From Xenorhabdus koppenhoeferi (GTDB lineage: Bacteria; Pseudomonadota; Gammaproteobacteria; Enterobacterales; Enterobacteriaceae), in assembly GCF_900116635.1 (NCBI RefSeq), contig NZ_FPBJ01000007.1, positions 1 through 64,000 on the forward strand: 64,000 nucleotides of DNA, given 5' to 3'. Positions 38,243-47,189 of the stretch are shown piece after piece. The notes under the pieces were generated by a model that was not told where the DNA came from, searched no databases, and saw only the letters and a list, made by a program, of their open reading frames with translations. How positions within the stretch are numbered: the stretch's first letter is position 1; each line of letters starts with the position of its first letter. The translations under genes were made by a program, and so were the position numbers.

Positions 38243-38923
38243 TTAAACAAGAATACGGCTTTCAGGTTGCAAAAATCTTTCTGGTACATAGAGATCGAAA
38301 TTATTAAGGCGGCAATATTCTTCCAATTGTTGGGAAGAACTCACACCCGATTTTTTATATATTTGTGCCGTGTAATTTTCGACTGTACGATAAGAGAGGT
38401 TTAATATTCTACCAATTTGTTTACTGGTATATTTATGTAAAGAGAGAAAAATGACATCCCATTCTCGCTGGGTAAATAAATGGGTTGGTGGTTGAAACAT
38501 AATAGATGCAGGAAGCTTTCCATGATATAGGCGAGTTAATGAATAGTCCTGAGCTTTCCACAAGTGGTATATAATCCCTATACAATCACCATTTTCATGA
38601 TAAATCGGTGATTTTTCACAGAAGTAAGATGATAATTTTTTTGTCTCTCCCCAAATATGTGTTTCGAGTGAAACATATGATTTATCTTCTTTCATAACCT
38701 TTTGGTCATGATTAATATATGCTTGTGCAAATTCAGCTCCATCCCAAGGAAGCTCATCATCATGAAGTCCTTCAAAATCAAATGAATCAGAGAAGCCTTT
38801 GATCGTACTCAATGCTTTATTACCATAAATAAAACATGAGTTCTTATCCTTTATTCCCCAAGGGTCGTTACTGATTGCCAGTGTGTTAATTATTTGAGGT
38901 GAAATGATGGGTTTATTACTCAT
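38243..38923 (-). CDS. PAS-LuxR solo transcriptional regulator (paralogue 1)
   Basis: This 226-residue protein has an N-terminal PAS-like sensor (residues about 10-140; DPWGIKDKNSCFIYGNKAL, GDCIGIIYHLWKAQ) and a C-terminal LuxR helix-turn-helix (TQREWDVIFLSLHKYTSKQI, then LSYRTVENYTAQIYKKSG). There is no autoinducer synthase gene nearby, so it is a solo. Such PAS4-LuxR proteins are greatly expanded in Photorhabdus and Xenorhabdus. It lies 63 bases downstream of paralogue 2, on the same strand, probably co-transcribed. The ligand is unknown. Confidence 0.88.
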   Translation of the reverse strand: MSNKPIISPQIINTLAISNDPWGIKDKNSCFIYGNKALSTIKGFSDSFDFEGLHDDELPWDGAEFAQAYINHDQKVMKEDKSYVSLETHIWGETKKLSSYFCEKSPIYHENGDCIGIIYHLWKAQDYSLTRLYHGKLPASIMFQPPTHLFTQREWDVIFLSLHKYTSKQIGRILNLSYRTVENYTAQIYKKSGVSSSQQLEEYCRLNNFDLYVPERFLQPESRILV

Positions 38924-38986
38924 ATCATGATCTCTTTGTTATGTACATAATAATGATGTACTAATAATTATGTGCTAATAATATAG

Positions 38987-39667
38987 TTAGTTTAATTCTC
39001 TGCTGCCAACAGTAACAAATTTTTCAGGAATATAGCGATCGAATTTTTGTTCTTTGCAGAAGTCGCGCAACTCAATATGCCCTGGAAGATTGAATTTTTG
39101 GTAGATTGATTGTATATGATTAATTACATCTTCTGTTTTTATCATTAATTCTCTACTGATATTTTCTTCATCCAATAAGCATAAAGTCAAAAATATAATT
39201 TCCCACTCAATGTTTGTTAATATATCGCTGGGAGGTGTGAATTCCAGAGTTACCGGAATAGTTTTGTCATAATAATAATTGGTGGAGAAATTTTGAGCTT
39301 TGTACATATGAAACGAAATGCCAATACAATCGCCGTTATCATCACAAAGTGGATTTTTATCACAAAGATATGTTTGTTTAACTTTTTGTTTTCCAAAAGG
39401 ATGAGTTTCCATTGAGGTGACACGTTGCATTGTCTGAATAACTTTTTGATCCTGATGATAAAAGGTTTCTTTATATTCTGACATAGGTGAGGGAAATTCA
39501 CTTATACTCAGTCCTCTAATATCAAAATTCTCTGATAAGTCAAGGAGTTGATAAAAGGCAGGGTTAGCATAGATGAATCTTGATTGGCGATCTTTGGCAC
39601 CCCAAGGATCAAGGCTTTTTTCCCACATACGGATTAATTGCGGTGTGATATTATTTTGTCTTTTCAT
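38987..39667 (-). CDS. PAS-LuxR solo regulator (paralogue 2, divergent HTH)
   Basis: The start at 39667 (MKRQNN) is preferred; an ATG three codons earlier at 39676 is also possible. The ~226-residue product is clearly homologous to paralogue 1 (SLDPWGAKDRQSRFIYANPA, GDCIGISFHMYKAQ). In the C-terminal domain the usual TVE recognition-helix motif is replaced by IKTEDVINHIQSIYQK and the turn reads LLDEENISRELM, so DNA binding may be altered. It precedes paralogue 1 in the same direction. Confidence 0.83.
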   Translation of the reverse strand: MKRQNNITPQLIRMWEKSLDPWGAKDRQSRFIYANPAFYQLLDLSENFDIRGLSISEFPSPMSEYKETFYHQDQKVIQTMQRVTSMETHPFGKQKVKQTYLCDKNPLCDDNGDCIGISFHMYKAQNFSTNYYYDKTIPVTLEFTPPSDILTNIEWEIIFLTLCLLDEENISRELMIKTEDVINHIQSIYQKFNLPGHIELRDFCKEQKFDRYIPEKFVTVGSRELN

Positions 39668-40312
39668 ATTATCCATATCAACTATTTAATTGTTAAATAA
39701 TAATAATTATTATTTTTTGATTATTATTGTAAGAAATTGACCGTATGATATGGCACAACAATTATCCAGTCAAAGACTATGTGTTTATTGGTTAAAAACC
39801 AAGTTTATACAATTACTTAAAAAAATATTTACAAATCATATCTAGATATTGGTTTGGGTAAAATAAAATTTTAAAAAGTTGTACTATAAAGATATTCATA
39901 CGTTAAATAACTAAATAACATACATATTCTTCGTATTTCAATCTGAATCTAACAAATCTGTAACACTAAACCCTTACTTATTGTAATGTAATGACTGATG
40001 TTTTTTATTTTTCACAATATAAAAATTGGTAATTAAGTATTTAATACGCTTCCAACATGTCTAAAAATAGCTAAAATTTATAAGTATCTTGTCGGGCGCA
40101 AAAGAATTTATGTGGATGTTTGTTATTCTATTTTTACCGTTTGAATTAGTGTATGAATTTAGAGTGAATAGGAATGACATTTTTTATTGGGGTAATGTTT
40201 TGCTTTTGTGAACGGCAGTTAAGTTTTTAGTTAGATATTTTTAGTGTTTTACACTAACGCCAGCTCCAGGGAAAAACCTGAAATAATATAAAAATAATTT
40301 TAAGATAATATA
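39668..40312. other. Long AT-rich stretch without genes
   Basis: I find no credible ORF, RNA gene or strong terminator here. It should contain the promoter of the PAS-LuxR pair (minus strand). Base composition is far more AT-rich than the flanking genes. Confidence 0.5.
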
Positions 40313-40452
40313 AATACCTAATGAATCTCAAAATGCAACGCGGCGGCATGGGTGAGAGGCAGAAACCTCTCTTAATCCCTGGGAACATAACGGACTATGT
40401 GACTAGAGTAAGTTAAGCCAGCAAAGCTACAATTTGAAAGACAGCGGGTATA
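40313..40452 (+). repeat. MITE-like repeat, copy B (diverged)
   Basis: About 140 bp, from AATACCTAATGAATC to GCGGGTATA, matching copy A along its length with substitutions and a small insertion (GGTGAGAGGCAGAAACCTCTC). The CATAA..TATGTGACT core is retained. Confidence 0.65.
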
Positions 40453-40534
40453 ACATTTTGAATAATCATATAAAGGAGAGAAATCTTACTTATTAAAGGT
40501 GTTTCGTACAAGAATAAACAGGAAGACACTTATT

Positions 40535-40565
40535 ACCTGAAACTTTTTACGAAAAAGTTTCAGGT
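40535..40565. other. Perfect 14-bp hairpin downstream of malY-like gene
   Basis: ACCTGAAACTTTTT and AAAAAGTTTCAGGT flank a 3-base loop. It lies about 60 bases past the malY-like stop on the minus strand, and probably acts as its terminator; the stem itself carries the T-run. Confidence 0.65.
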
Positions 40566-40625
40566 ATGAGCATGGAATTAAATCAAGATGAGTTTCTTGG
40601 ATATTTTTGTTTTATGATATTAATC

Positions 40626-41804
40626 TTATTGTGTTAATTGAGCTAATCCGGCAATAGCTTTTTCAAGGTATTGTCGGGGGCAACCTAAGTTGATTCGAAT
40701 AAATCCTTTTCCTTTATCACCAAAACTGCATCCCATTGAAACTGCTATTTTAGCTTTGTGTATTAACGCTTGTTGCAAGGCATTGTCATCTAAACCTAAA
40801 TCCCGACAGTCCAACCAGATCAAATATGTACCTTCCGCTTTAGTTATCCGGCACCAGGGAACGGAAGATGCCAAGGCTTTTTCGAACCACTCACGATTCT
40901 CAGCCAGATAATCTTGCAGTTGATCAAGCCATGTATCCCCATATTGATAAGCTGCTATCGCTGCAGTCATAGATAATGAATTAAATACATCTAATCCATG
41001 AGCATTCAAGCGATCGGTAAAAGCTTCCCGCAGAGAAGGGTTTGGAATAAGGAAGTTAGATATACGCAGTGATGCAAGCCCGAATGTCTTACTTGCTGAG
41101 GTGGCGGCGATCACATGATTATGCCATTTACTTCCAAGATGCAATATTGACGTAAATTTTTGTCCGGGCAACAGTAAATCAGCCCAAATCTCATCAGAAA
41201 TTATCGTCGTACCGTATTTTCTACAGAGTATCAATAACTGGAGTAATTCATCATGATCCCAACATCTGCCCGTAGGATTGTGTGGATTACATAGCAATAG
41301 CAAAGGTGGTTTATATTGATCCAATATCTGTTCTAGATGGCTGTGGTCAATTTTGTATCCTTCAGTATCTTCAATAAGCGGATTCTCAATCAGCACCCGA
41401 TCATTCATCGTAATAATTTTGGCAAACGAACCATAGTATGGCCCCTGAACAATAATGCCTTCTCTCGGTTTACTCAGCATCTGTATCAGTAAAGACAATC
41501 CAGGGATAATACCTTCTATTGATGTGAACCATTCCTTATGCAAGGTCAGTTTATGGCGTCTTGAAAACCAGTCTATTGCTGATTGGTAGTAAAGTTCATC
41601 GCGTTCGCTATAACCAAAGATACCGTGATCAATTCGAGAGGATAAGGCCTGGAGGACTTCTTTGGGGCATTGGAAATCGAAATCAGACACCCACATTGGT
41701 AGAAGGTCAGTTTGATTTAATTGCAGGTACTGATCTAAAAAATCCCACTTAACAGAGCCTGTGTTGTGGCGATCGATTATTTGATTGAAATCAGGCGATT
41801 TCAC
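40626..41804 (-). CDS. MalY/PatB-type cystathionine beta-lyase (PLP aminotransferase fold)
   Basis: The 392-residue enzyme is a fold-type I PLP protein of the MalY/PatB class, which cleaves C-S bonds in cystathionine or related thioethers. It shows LPMWVSDFDFQCP at the start, GIFGYS, CNPHNPTGR, SDEIWADL and the PLP Lys in ATSASKTFGLA. The start lies inside the nhaC-like gene's 3' end (14-base overlap), so the two are coupled. Context with a transporter and a LacI-type regulator suggests uptake and breakdown of a sulphur amino acid derivative, which is an inference. Confidence 0.88.
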   Translation of the reverse strand: MKSPDFNQIIDRHNTGSVKWDFLDQYLQLNQTDLLPMWVSDFDFQCPKEVLQALSSRIDHGIFGYSERDELYYQSAIDWFSRRHKLTLHKEWFTSIEGIIPGLSLLIQMLSKPREGIIVQGPYYGSFAKIITMNDRVLIENPLIEDTEGYKIDHSHLEQILDQYKPPLLLLCNPHNPTGRCWDHDELLQLLILCRKYGTTIISDEIWADLLLPGQKFTSILHLGSKWHNHVIAATSASKTFGLASLRISNFLIPNPSLREAFTDRLNAHGLDVFNSLSMTAAIAAYQYGDTWLDQLQDYLAENREWFEKALASSVPWCRITKAEGTYLIWLDCRDLGLDDNALQQALIHKAKIAVSMGCSFGDKGKGFIRINLGCPRQYLEKAIAGLAQLTQ

Positions 41805-43245
41805 GTTGTATTTCCTTTTTATTCAGCAAGTGTTGCGGTGTGGTTTTTGCAATACCGAAACCAGTAAAGCCATAAATTAGGGCAAAAAAGACAGCGGCAT
41901 AGCACTGGATTGCCCAAGGTAATAAGTCGAGGGTATTAACACCCAATGTTGTCGCCATATAAATGCCGGCAGAAGTCCAGGGAAGCAAAGGTTCAATGAC
42001 AGTACAGCCATCTTCTATAGTTCGTGATAGATTTTTGTTGTCCAGCCCCATTCGGTGGTAAGCCCCTTTGAATAGTTCTGCTGGAATGAGGAGAGCCAGT
42101 TTTCCATCACAGGTTGCACCAGTTACCAGAATGGTTGTGCCTAGGGTTGCAGCGATGAGTTGCCCCGTAGTATGAACGGCTTGCAGAAGTCGGTTAATAA
42201 TAACGGTCAAGGCACCAGTGAGTGTTAATGTGCCGGCAAAAGCGAATGCGCAAAATACAAGTAATATAGTACCCATCATTGAGAACATACCGCCACGATT
42301 GAGCAGGCGGGGAACATCGCTAACGACACCAGTGGTGCTGTAACCTTGGTCAGAAAACATTGACAGATTGAAACCATCAATTAACGCATTAAAGCCTTGT
42401 TTAATCGTAAACCCCTGAAGAGCTACACCGATTGCAATAGCCAATGTGCAGGCAGCCAGCATGACAGGTATCACCGGGCGTTTTGTTACGGCCCCCCATA
42501 AAACCAGTATTGGTGGCAAAATCAACAATGCATTGAAGTGATATAGGCTTTCAAGTGATTGTATAATTTCTGTGATTTTTTCAGGTGTCGCTACATTACC
42601 TGCCAAGCCTGTATGACCGGCAATAAAATAAACAATGGCAGCTAAAATAAAGCCCGGGATCGTGGTATACATTAAATGCTGTATATGGCTGTAAAGATCT
42701 GTGTCAGCGACAATGGCTGCGAAATTAGTTGAATCGGATAATGGTGAAATTTTGTCTCCGAAATACGCGCCTGAAACAACCGCTCCCGCTGCTGCCGCTA
42801 AAGATACATCAAGGCCAGCAGCTACTCCCATTAGAGCAACGCCGACAGTTCCGGCCGCTCCCCATGATGTCCCCGTGCAAACAGAAATAACGCTGGTGAT
42901 AAAGAAAGCGGCAATAAGTATGTATTGAGGGCTGATTAGCTTTAATCCCCAGTAAACCATGTAAGGTATGGTTCCACTGAACATCCAGGTACCAATTAGG
43001 CCCCCGACGCAAATCAATATCATGATCACCGGCATCGCTTTAGCTAGCTTTGCCACAATGGCATTGATAATGTCATCCCAGTGATAGCCTTGCCAATATG
43101 CTAAAGCTGCTGCGATGACTGCTGATGCGAGTAATAAGACTTCGATGCGCAGACCTAATTGACCATAGCCAATAATTAGCAGAAAGAGCATTGCTGCAAT
43201 GGGTAGTATAGAGAGTCCCAGATTAAGTTTTTTCTTGTTATCCAT
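41791..43245 (-). CDS. NhaC family Na+/H+ antiporter-like transporter
   Basis: The 484-residue protein has about 11-12 membrane helices. Segments GTSWGAAGTVGVALMGVA and GAYFGDKISPLSDSTNFAA are diagnostic of the NhaC family. Members exchange sodium for protons or for amino-acid-like substrates such as malate/lactate. Coupling to a MalY-like lyase suggests an amino acid or thioether substrate. It follows the lacI-type gene in the same direction, 38 bases downstream. Confidence 0.88.
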   Translation of the reverse strand: MDNKKKLNLGLSILPIAAMLFLLIIGYGQLGLRIEVLLLASAVIAAALAYWQGYHWDDIINAIVAKLAKAMPVIMILICVGGLIGTWMFSGTIPYMVYWGLKLISPQYILIAAFFITSVISVCTGTSWGAAGTVGVALMGVAAGLDVSLAAAAGAVVSGAYFGDKISPLSDSTNFAAIVADTDLYSHIQHLMYTTIPGFILAAIVYFIAGHTGLAGNVATPEKITEIIQSLESLYHFNALLILPPILVLWGAVTKRPVIPVMLAACTLAIAIGVALQGFTIKQGFNALIDGFNLSMFSDQGYSTTGVVSDVPRLLNRGGMFSMMGTILLVFCAFAFAGTLTLTGALTVIINRLLQAVHTTGQLIAATLGTTILVTGATCDGKLALLIPAELFKGAYHRMGLDNKNLSRTIEDGCTVIEPLLPWTSAGIYMATTLGVNTLDLLPWAIQCYAAVFFALIYGFTGFGIAKTTPQHLLNKKEIQREIA

Positions 43246-43283
43246 ATGAAAATTCCAGTTTCAGATAGTTTATTAAAACAAAG

Positions 43284-44285
43284 TTATTTTATTAAAAAAA
43301 CGGAATCTCTGATGATGAGTTCAGCAGAGAACATATTCATTTGTGGGGGCAGTTCTTTTTGGGCACTGAGCTGTAATGCTAGATTCGCTGCTCGTTGAGC
43401 CATTTGTTCTACTGGATTGCATATGGTCGTTAAGGAAGGATAGAGATATCGGGCTGTGACAATATCATCAAATCCAACGATTGATAGTTGTTCCGGTAAT
43501 TTGATTTTCCGTTGATGCAGAAATCGCATCATTCCGGCTGCCATAACATCATTGAATGTTACCGCCGCAGTAAAGTTGATGCCGCTGTCCAAAAGTTTTT
43601 CTGCTGCCCGTTCTCCACCTTTTTCATTAAATGGAACACTAATAATCCAATCACTAGGGACTGTGATCCCCGTATTCACCATTGCAGTATAATATCCCTC
43701 CAGACGGAGCCTTCTATCATCGATTGGTAAATCTGTCGTTACATAAGCAATTTTTCGATGACCATTTTGGAGAAGATAGTTGGTCGCAATTTGGGATGCT
43801 CTGACATTATCTAACCAGACGCACCGATTAGCGATGGATGGGAAATACCGATTAATGATCACTAATCCCGGGGTATGCGCAGCATAACGCAATATATCTG
43901 TATCGCTCATTCTGCTGATATGGGCGACGATGGCTTCACATCCTTGATTGATTAAAAAATCCAAGGCAGATTTCTCGAGTTCGGCTTGATGACCACCATT
44001 ACAAACCATAAGCTTGGCTTCGTTTCTCCGAGCGATTTTTTCAACCCCGCGCGCTAAAAGGGAAAAAAAAGGATCTGCCAAATTACCCGTCAGTAAGCCC
44101 AACATATTTCCGGATCTTTTTGCCAGTGCAAGTGCAGCAGAATTACGGTGATAATTGAACTCACGCATGGCTTTTTCTACACGCTCACGAGTACCAGGTT
44201 CGACATAAGCTGTATTATTAATGACCCGACTGACAGTAGCTACGGATACCCCAGCTTGATGTGCAACGTCTTTCATTGTGGCCAT
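43284..44285 (-). CDS. LacI family transcriptional regulator
   Basis: The frame is open from 44348, but the ATG at 44285, preceded by AAAGGAAG, gives the typical start MATMKDVAHQAGVSVATVSR (333 residues). Residues 4-50 are the helix-turn-helix and hinge (VSRVINNTAYV..R..V..AM..FNY), followed by a periplasmic-binding-protein-like sensor domain ending in an IRDSV motif. It lies first in a lacI-nhaC-malY row, a layout like E. coli MalI next to malXY. It probably represses the operon and itself. Confidence 0.92.
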   Translation of the reverse strand: MATMKDVAHQAGVSVATVSRVINNTAYVEPGTRERVEKAMREFNYHRNSAALALAKRSGNMLGLLTGNLADPFFSLLARGVEKIARRNEAKLMVCNGGHQAELEKSALDFLINQGCEAIVAHISRMSDTDILRYAAHTPGLVIINRYFPSIANRCVWLDNVRASQIATNYLLQNGHRKIAYVTTDLPIDDRRLRLEGYYTAMVNTGITVPSDWIISVPFNEKGGERAAEKLLDSGINFTAAVTFNDVMAAGMMRFLHQRKIKLPEQLSIVGFDDIVTARYLYPSLTTICNPVEQMAQRAANLALQLSAQKELPPQMNMFSAELIIRDSVFLIK

Positions 44286-44433
44286 GTTTCTTCCTTTGAC
44301 AGTTACGTAATGTAAGTGTAACGCGGAATAATAACCTAATTCATTCATATTATCATGAATAGATTTTTGGTATTTTATTCAAATGGGTTACCGGCATTGA
44401 TTCTATTTTTATATTCGATATAAAATAATTTAT

Positions 44434-44441
44434 TAACGTTA
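44434..44441. promoter_or_regulatory. Candidate LacI-family operator
   Basis: TAACGTTA is a palindrome centred on CG, within ATTAACGTTATAAT, about 150 bases upstream of the LacI-type gene start. LacI-family operators commonly have a central CG palindrome. A second short palindrome TTACGTAA is at 44303-44310. Confidence 0.3.
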
Positions 44442-44516
44442 TAATAATTGAATGTAAGGCTGGATTCGTTCCCTTGACGTTGCACTGCATTTCTAAATTC
44501 ATGAGATACATAGGTA

Positions 44517-45197
44517 TCATCTTTCATATAGCAAAGTATGATCTATAGATTTAAAGTATTTTGGTGGAATATAGAGATCATAATTATTTCTTTCGCAAAG
44601 TGCTTTTAGTTCAATGATTGAATTTATTGATAATTTTTCATAGATGGTTTTAAAATACCCTTCCAGGGTACGACATGAAATTTTCAGCTCATTAGCAATA
44701 TATTTATTGTCAAGACCTCGGCAAAATAAAAAAATGATCTGCCACTCTTTCTCTGTCAGTAGATGATTAGGTGGGCTAATTTGAATGGATACAGCAATGT
44801 CGTTTTTAATATAATGATGTACTGAAAAATAACTTATTTCTTTTGTGTGGCAAATAATTCCAATACATTGATTGCTTTCATTCATCAAAGGATATTTTTC
44901 ACAAAAATAGGGTTCGGGTTGTTGATTTTTTTGTTGAAAATAAGCTCCAATAGATGATATTCGTTTCATAGATTTTAAGACTTTACGGTCATGTTCTTCA
45001 AAGAGATGAATCGGGTGATTAAATGGTGTTGGTAATTCTCGTTCAGAATAACCTGTAACATCAAAGCCTTCGGGTAAAGCATTTAATCTAATAAATGCCT
45101 TATTTGCATATATAAAACGGAGTTTCTTGTCTTTTACAAACCATGCTTCATGACTTTTATCCCACATATTTGTCAACTGAGGAGTGATTTGACTCAT
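44517..45197 (-). CDS. PAS-LuxR solo regulator (paralogue 3)
   Basis: The frame extends to 45245, but the ATG at 45197 matches the start of the paralogues (MSQITPQLTNMWDKSHEAW), giving 226 residues. The PAS-like part has KDKKLRFIYANKAF and QCIGIICHTKE; the LuxR HTH is EKEWQIIFLFCRGLDNKYIA, then LKISCRTLEGYFKTIYEKLS. It is the third member of the family within 7 kb but is separated from the first two by the lacI-nhaC-malY operon. Confidence 0.87.
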   Translation of the reverse strand: MSQITPQLTNMWDKSHEAWFVKDKKLRFIYANKAFIRLNALPEGFDVTGYSERELPTPFNHPIHLFEEHDRKVLKSMKRISSIGAYFQQKNQQPEPYFCEKYPLMNESNQCIGIICHTKEISYFSVHHYIKNDIAVSIQISPPNHLLTEKEWQIIFLFCRGLDNKYIANELKISCRTLEGYFKTIYEKLSINSIIELKALCERNNYDLYIPPKYFKSIDHTLLYER

Positions 45198-45602
45198 ATA
45201 TAGCCTTAAATAGTTATTTAATATAATATTTCCGTTATTTTTCAATTCACTGTTTTGTTGGTTTTATATGTTCTAGTCATATGGTTATCTATGTGATTTT
45301 AGATTTATGACAGACAGAATAACGGACTCAATTCAAATAAAATGTGAGGAAAATGTGTTATTCATGTAACCGGTTTCATGGAGTGTGAAAATGTGATTCT
45401 CATCGCAATTTTTGTTCTTGCATTGTCAATCCAGATTGTAGCAATGGCTGGCTCATTGGATTTCATGAAAGTAGTTCTCCACCAGCGCGTTAAGCCATTA
45501 GATATCTTCTTTACTTCCTCAAAACATACCAAGACCAGGAAATTATTTCCTCCATTCACCTGCTGCGTGTTTTTGATGCCAGTTAAATTCAACTGGCTGG
45601 CA
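45198..45602. other. Spacer between paralogue 3 and terW
   Basis: Short ORFs on both strands (45362-45592 minus, 45378-45626 plus) overlap each other and have no ribosome site or recognised product, so I do not call them. A hairpin GCCAGTT/AACTGGC at 45578-45597 lies at the terW 3' end. Confidence 0.4.
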
Positions 45603-46088
45603 TTATGGGTTTTTCCGTTTAGGTAAATTACTGTTAATAGTTTCTTTCAACAGATTCTCAATAAATCTGTCCACGACCATTTCAACCACTTCACTTCTGG
45701 TTGTCTCAAGCCGATTAGACAAGCCATCAATTTTTCTGATCACTGACATTCTCAGGGAGAGAGAAACAGGCTTTTTCTTCTCTTTATCAAGGAAGACATG
45801 GCTGATTGCTTCTTCGGCTTTTAAACTGAGATGCTGAACGAGTAATTCTTCGATCCTTTTGACATCTTTTTTAGTCAGCATCCCTTTATCAACTAGCTGA
45901 TAAGTATTGCCTATTTTACTAAACTGAACATCAGCACAATAAAGATCCCTCAATTCCCGGAGGGCACGGATCAATGTTGGTTCCGAACAATTGAGTTCCT
46001 GGATGATTTTAGCCTTGCTAACTGGTTTGCCATGTGAAAGTAATAAGGTTAACTTGAAATTTCTAAATTGTTTGGGACTGAGCAACAT
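45603..46088 (-). CDS. terW: TerW-like DNA-binding regulator of ter locus
   Basis: This 161-residue protein has an N-terminal winged helix (SKAKIIQELNCSEPTLIRAL, residues about 22-45) and a C-terminal ribbon-helix-helix-like part (PVSLSLRMSVIRKIDGLSNR). The overall pattern (FRNFKLTLLLSHGKPVSKA...) resembles TerW, reported as a DNA-binding regulator of terZABCDE in enterobacterial tellurite loci. It lies left of the ter genes on the opposite strand, separated by the CitE-like operon. The symbol rests on remembered similarity plus context. Confidence 0.72.
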   Translation of the reverse strand: MLLSPKQFRNFKLTLLLSHGKPVSKAKIIQELNCSEPTLIRALRELRDLYCADVQFSKIGNTYQLVDKGMLTKKDVKRIEELLVQHLSLKAEEAISHVFLDKEKKKPVSLSLRMSVIRKIDGLSNRLETTRSEVVEMVVDRFIENLLKETINSNLPKRKNP

Positions 46089-46126
46089 TTTTAATTACCA
46101 ATCGAGGGATAACAAAACCAAAATTT

Positions 46127-46152
46127 CCTGCTGTTAACTCCTACTGTTAACT
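46127..46152. repeat. Tandem 13-bp repeat upstream of terW
   Basis: CCTGCTGTTAACT and CCTACTGTTAACT are adjacent (12 of 13 identical), 39-64 bases upstream of the terW start, so they are placed to be an operator. A related ACAGTTAA lies near 46191. Confidence 0.5.
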
Positions 46153-46271
46153 ACAAGGATGGCTTTCAGCATAGCCTTTATAACAGTTAAATCAATATCA
46201 AAACAGATTAAAAAGCCTTACAGTGCTCCTCGTAGGTTTCAGCGTCTATTCAGCCTCTGGAACTATACTGC

Positions 46272-47189
46272 TTATGGAACTATTCCATAGTGCTCCGCCC
46301 GTTCAAGGATATTTATCGCCCAACGTTGATGAGTAGCTGGTTCACACATGACTCCCTGAGATTTGAAAACCGCCTGCTTTGAATTGAGAATATTAAGCGC
46401 ATCGGTGTAATCGTGGGCGCTGACCATAAGCGATCGGTGGATACACTCAATCTGATTTGGGTGGATGGCAGTTTTCCCCACCAAACCGTGGGCAATATCC
46501 AATACCAGCTCTTTCTCAAGTAGTTTCAGGTCATCAATATGCTCGCAAACCGGTGCCGTCAGAGCGAATCCCCGTGCAGCAAAAACAGCCACCAGCATCT
46601 TAATAATATATCCCATCGGCCCGTCATAGAGAGTGAAATCCCGCGAACGCCGCAGGGACATCATATTCATCAGATCATTACCGCCGATACGAAGGGCAAT
46701 AATTCGCATCTTGCAAGGGTGCGCTTTGAGGGCATCAGCAAGCTGATTCATTTTTTGAACATCAAAGGCCTCTTCTGTCTCCAGCGTGGGCATGATACAA
46801 AGATGAGTTGCGCGAATAATTTCCCACCAACCGGCTAACGAAGCGTAAGTAAATTTGGGTAAAACCAGTCCATTAATGGCACTGAGATTCATAGTGGCGA
46901 TCAACTGTCTTGCCATCATCTCGTTGCGTGGCCGGATAAAAATCAGGGGATGATTACGCTCAGTACCGAAATGCGATCTACCGGCTTCTGCCAGTAACTG
47001 GAGAACACCACTGAGATTTTCGATAGCGGCAGGAATATCCTGCTCACTGACCGCATCTTCCAGACAAATAACCAGAGAACGCAGGTCGACAATTTTATTC
47101 TGTAGTATAATTTCTGCAATATTTTGACGAGTAGCCGGCATATACAGAGTTGCACCAAGCTGGTGTGGGGAAGGAACAGACATCATCAT
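46272..47189 (-). CDS. HpcH/HpaI aldolase-citrate lyase family protein (Ter-associated)
   Basis: The 305-residue protein has the CitE-like TIM barrel: LEDAVSE (metal/acid site), FIRPRNEMMARQ, GLVLPKF and PTLETEEAF, and IRIGGNDLMN-like ALRIGGNDLM. Comparative genomics of Ter loci (Anantharaman, Iyer and Aravind) describes this family, together with PRTase, HAD and StiP-like genes, as a proposed pathway for a nucleoside-like metabolite. It overlaps the StiP-like gene by 4 bases, and the start could be any of three consecutive ATGs. Confidence 0.85.
   Translation of the reverse strand: MMMSVPSPHQLGATLYMPATRQNIAEIILQNKIVDLRSLVICLEDAVSEQDIPAAIENLSGVLQLLAEAGRSHFGTERNHPLIFIRPRNEMMARQLIATMNLSAINGLVLPKFTYASLAGWWEIIRATHLCIMPTLETEEAFDVQKMNQLADALKAHPCKMRIIALRIGGNDLMNMMSLRRSRDFTLYDGPMGYIIKMLVAVFAARGFALTAPVCEHIDDLKLLEKELVLDIAHGLVGKTAIHPNQIECIHRSLMVSAHDYTDALNILNSKQAVFKSQGVMCEPATHQRWAINILERAEHYGIVP

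Noticed and set aside
45362-45626. Overlapping short ORFs on both strands right of terW
   Set aside because: They are mirror ORFs in the same spacer with no start signal or recognised product.
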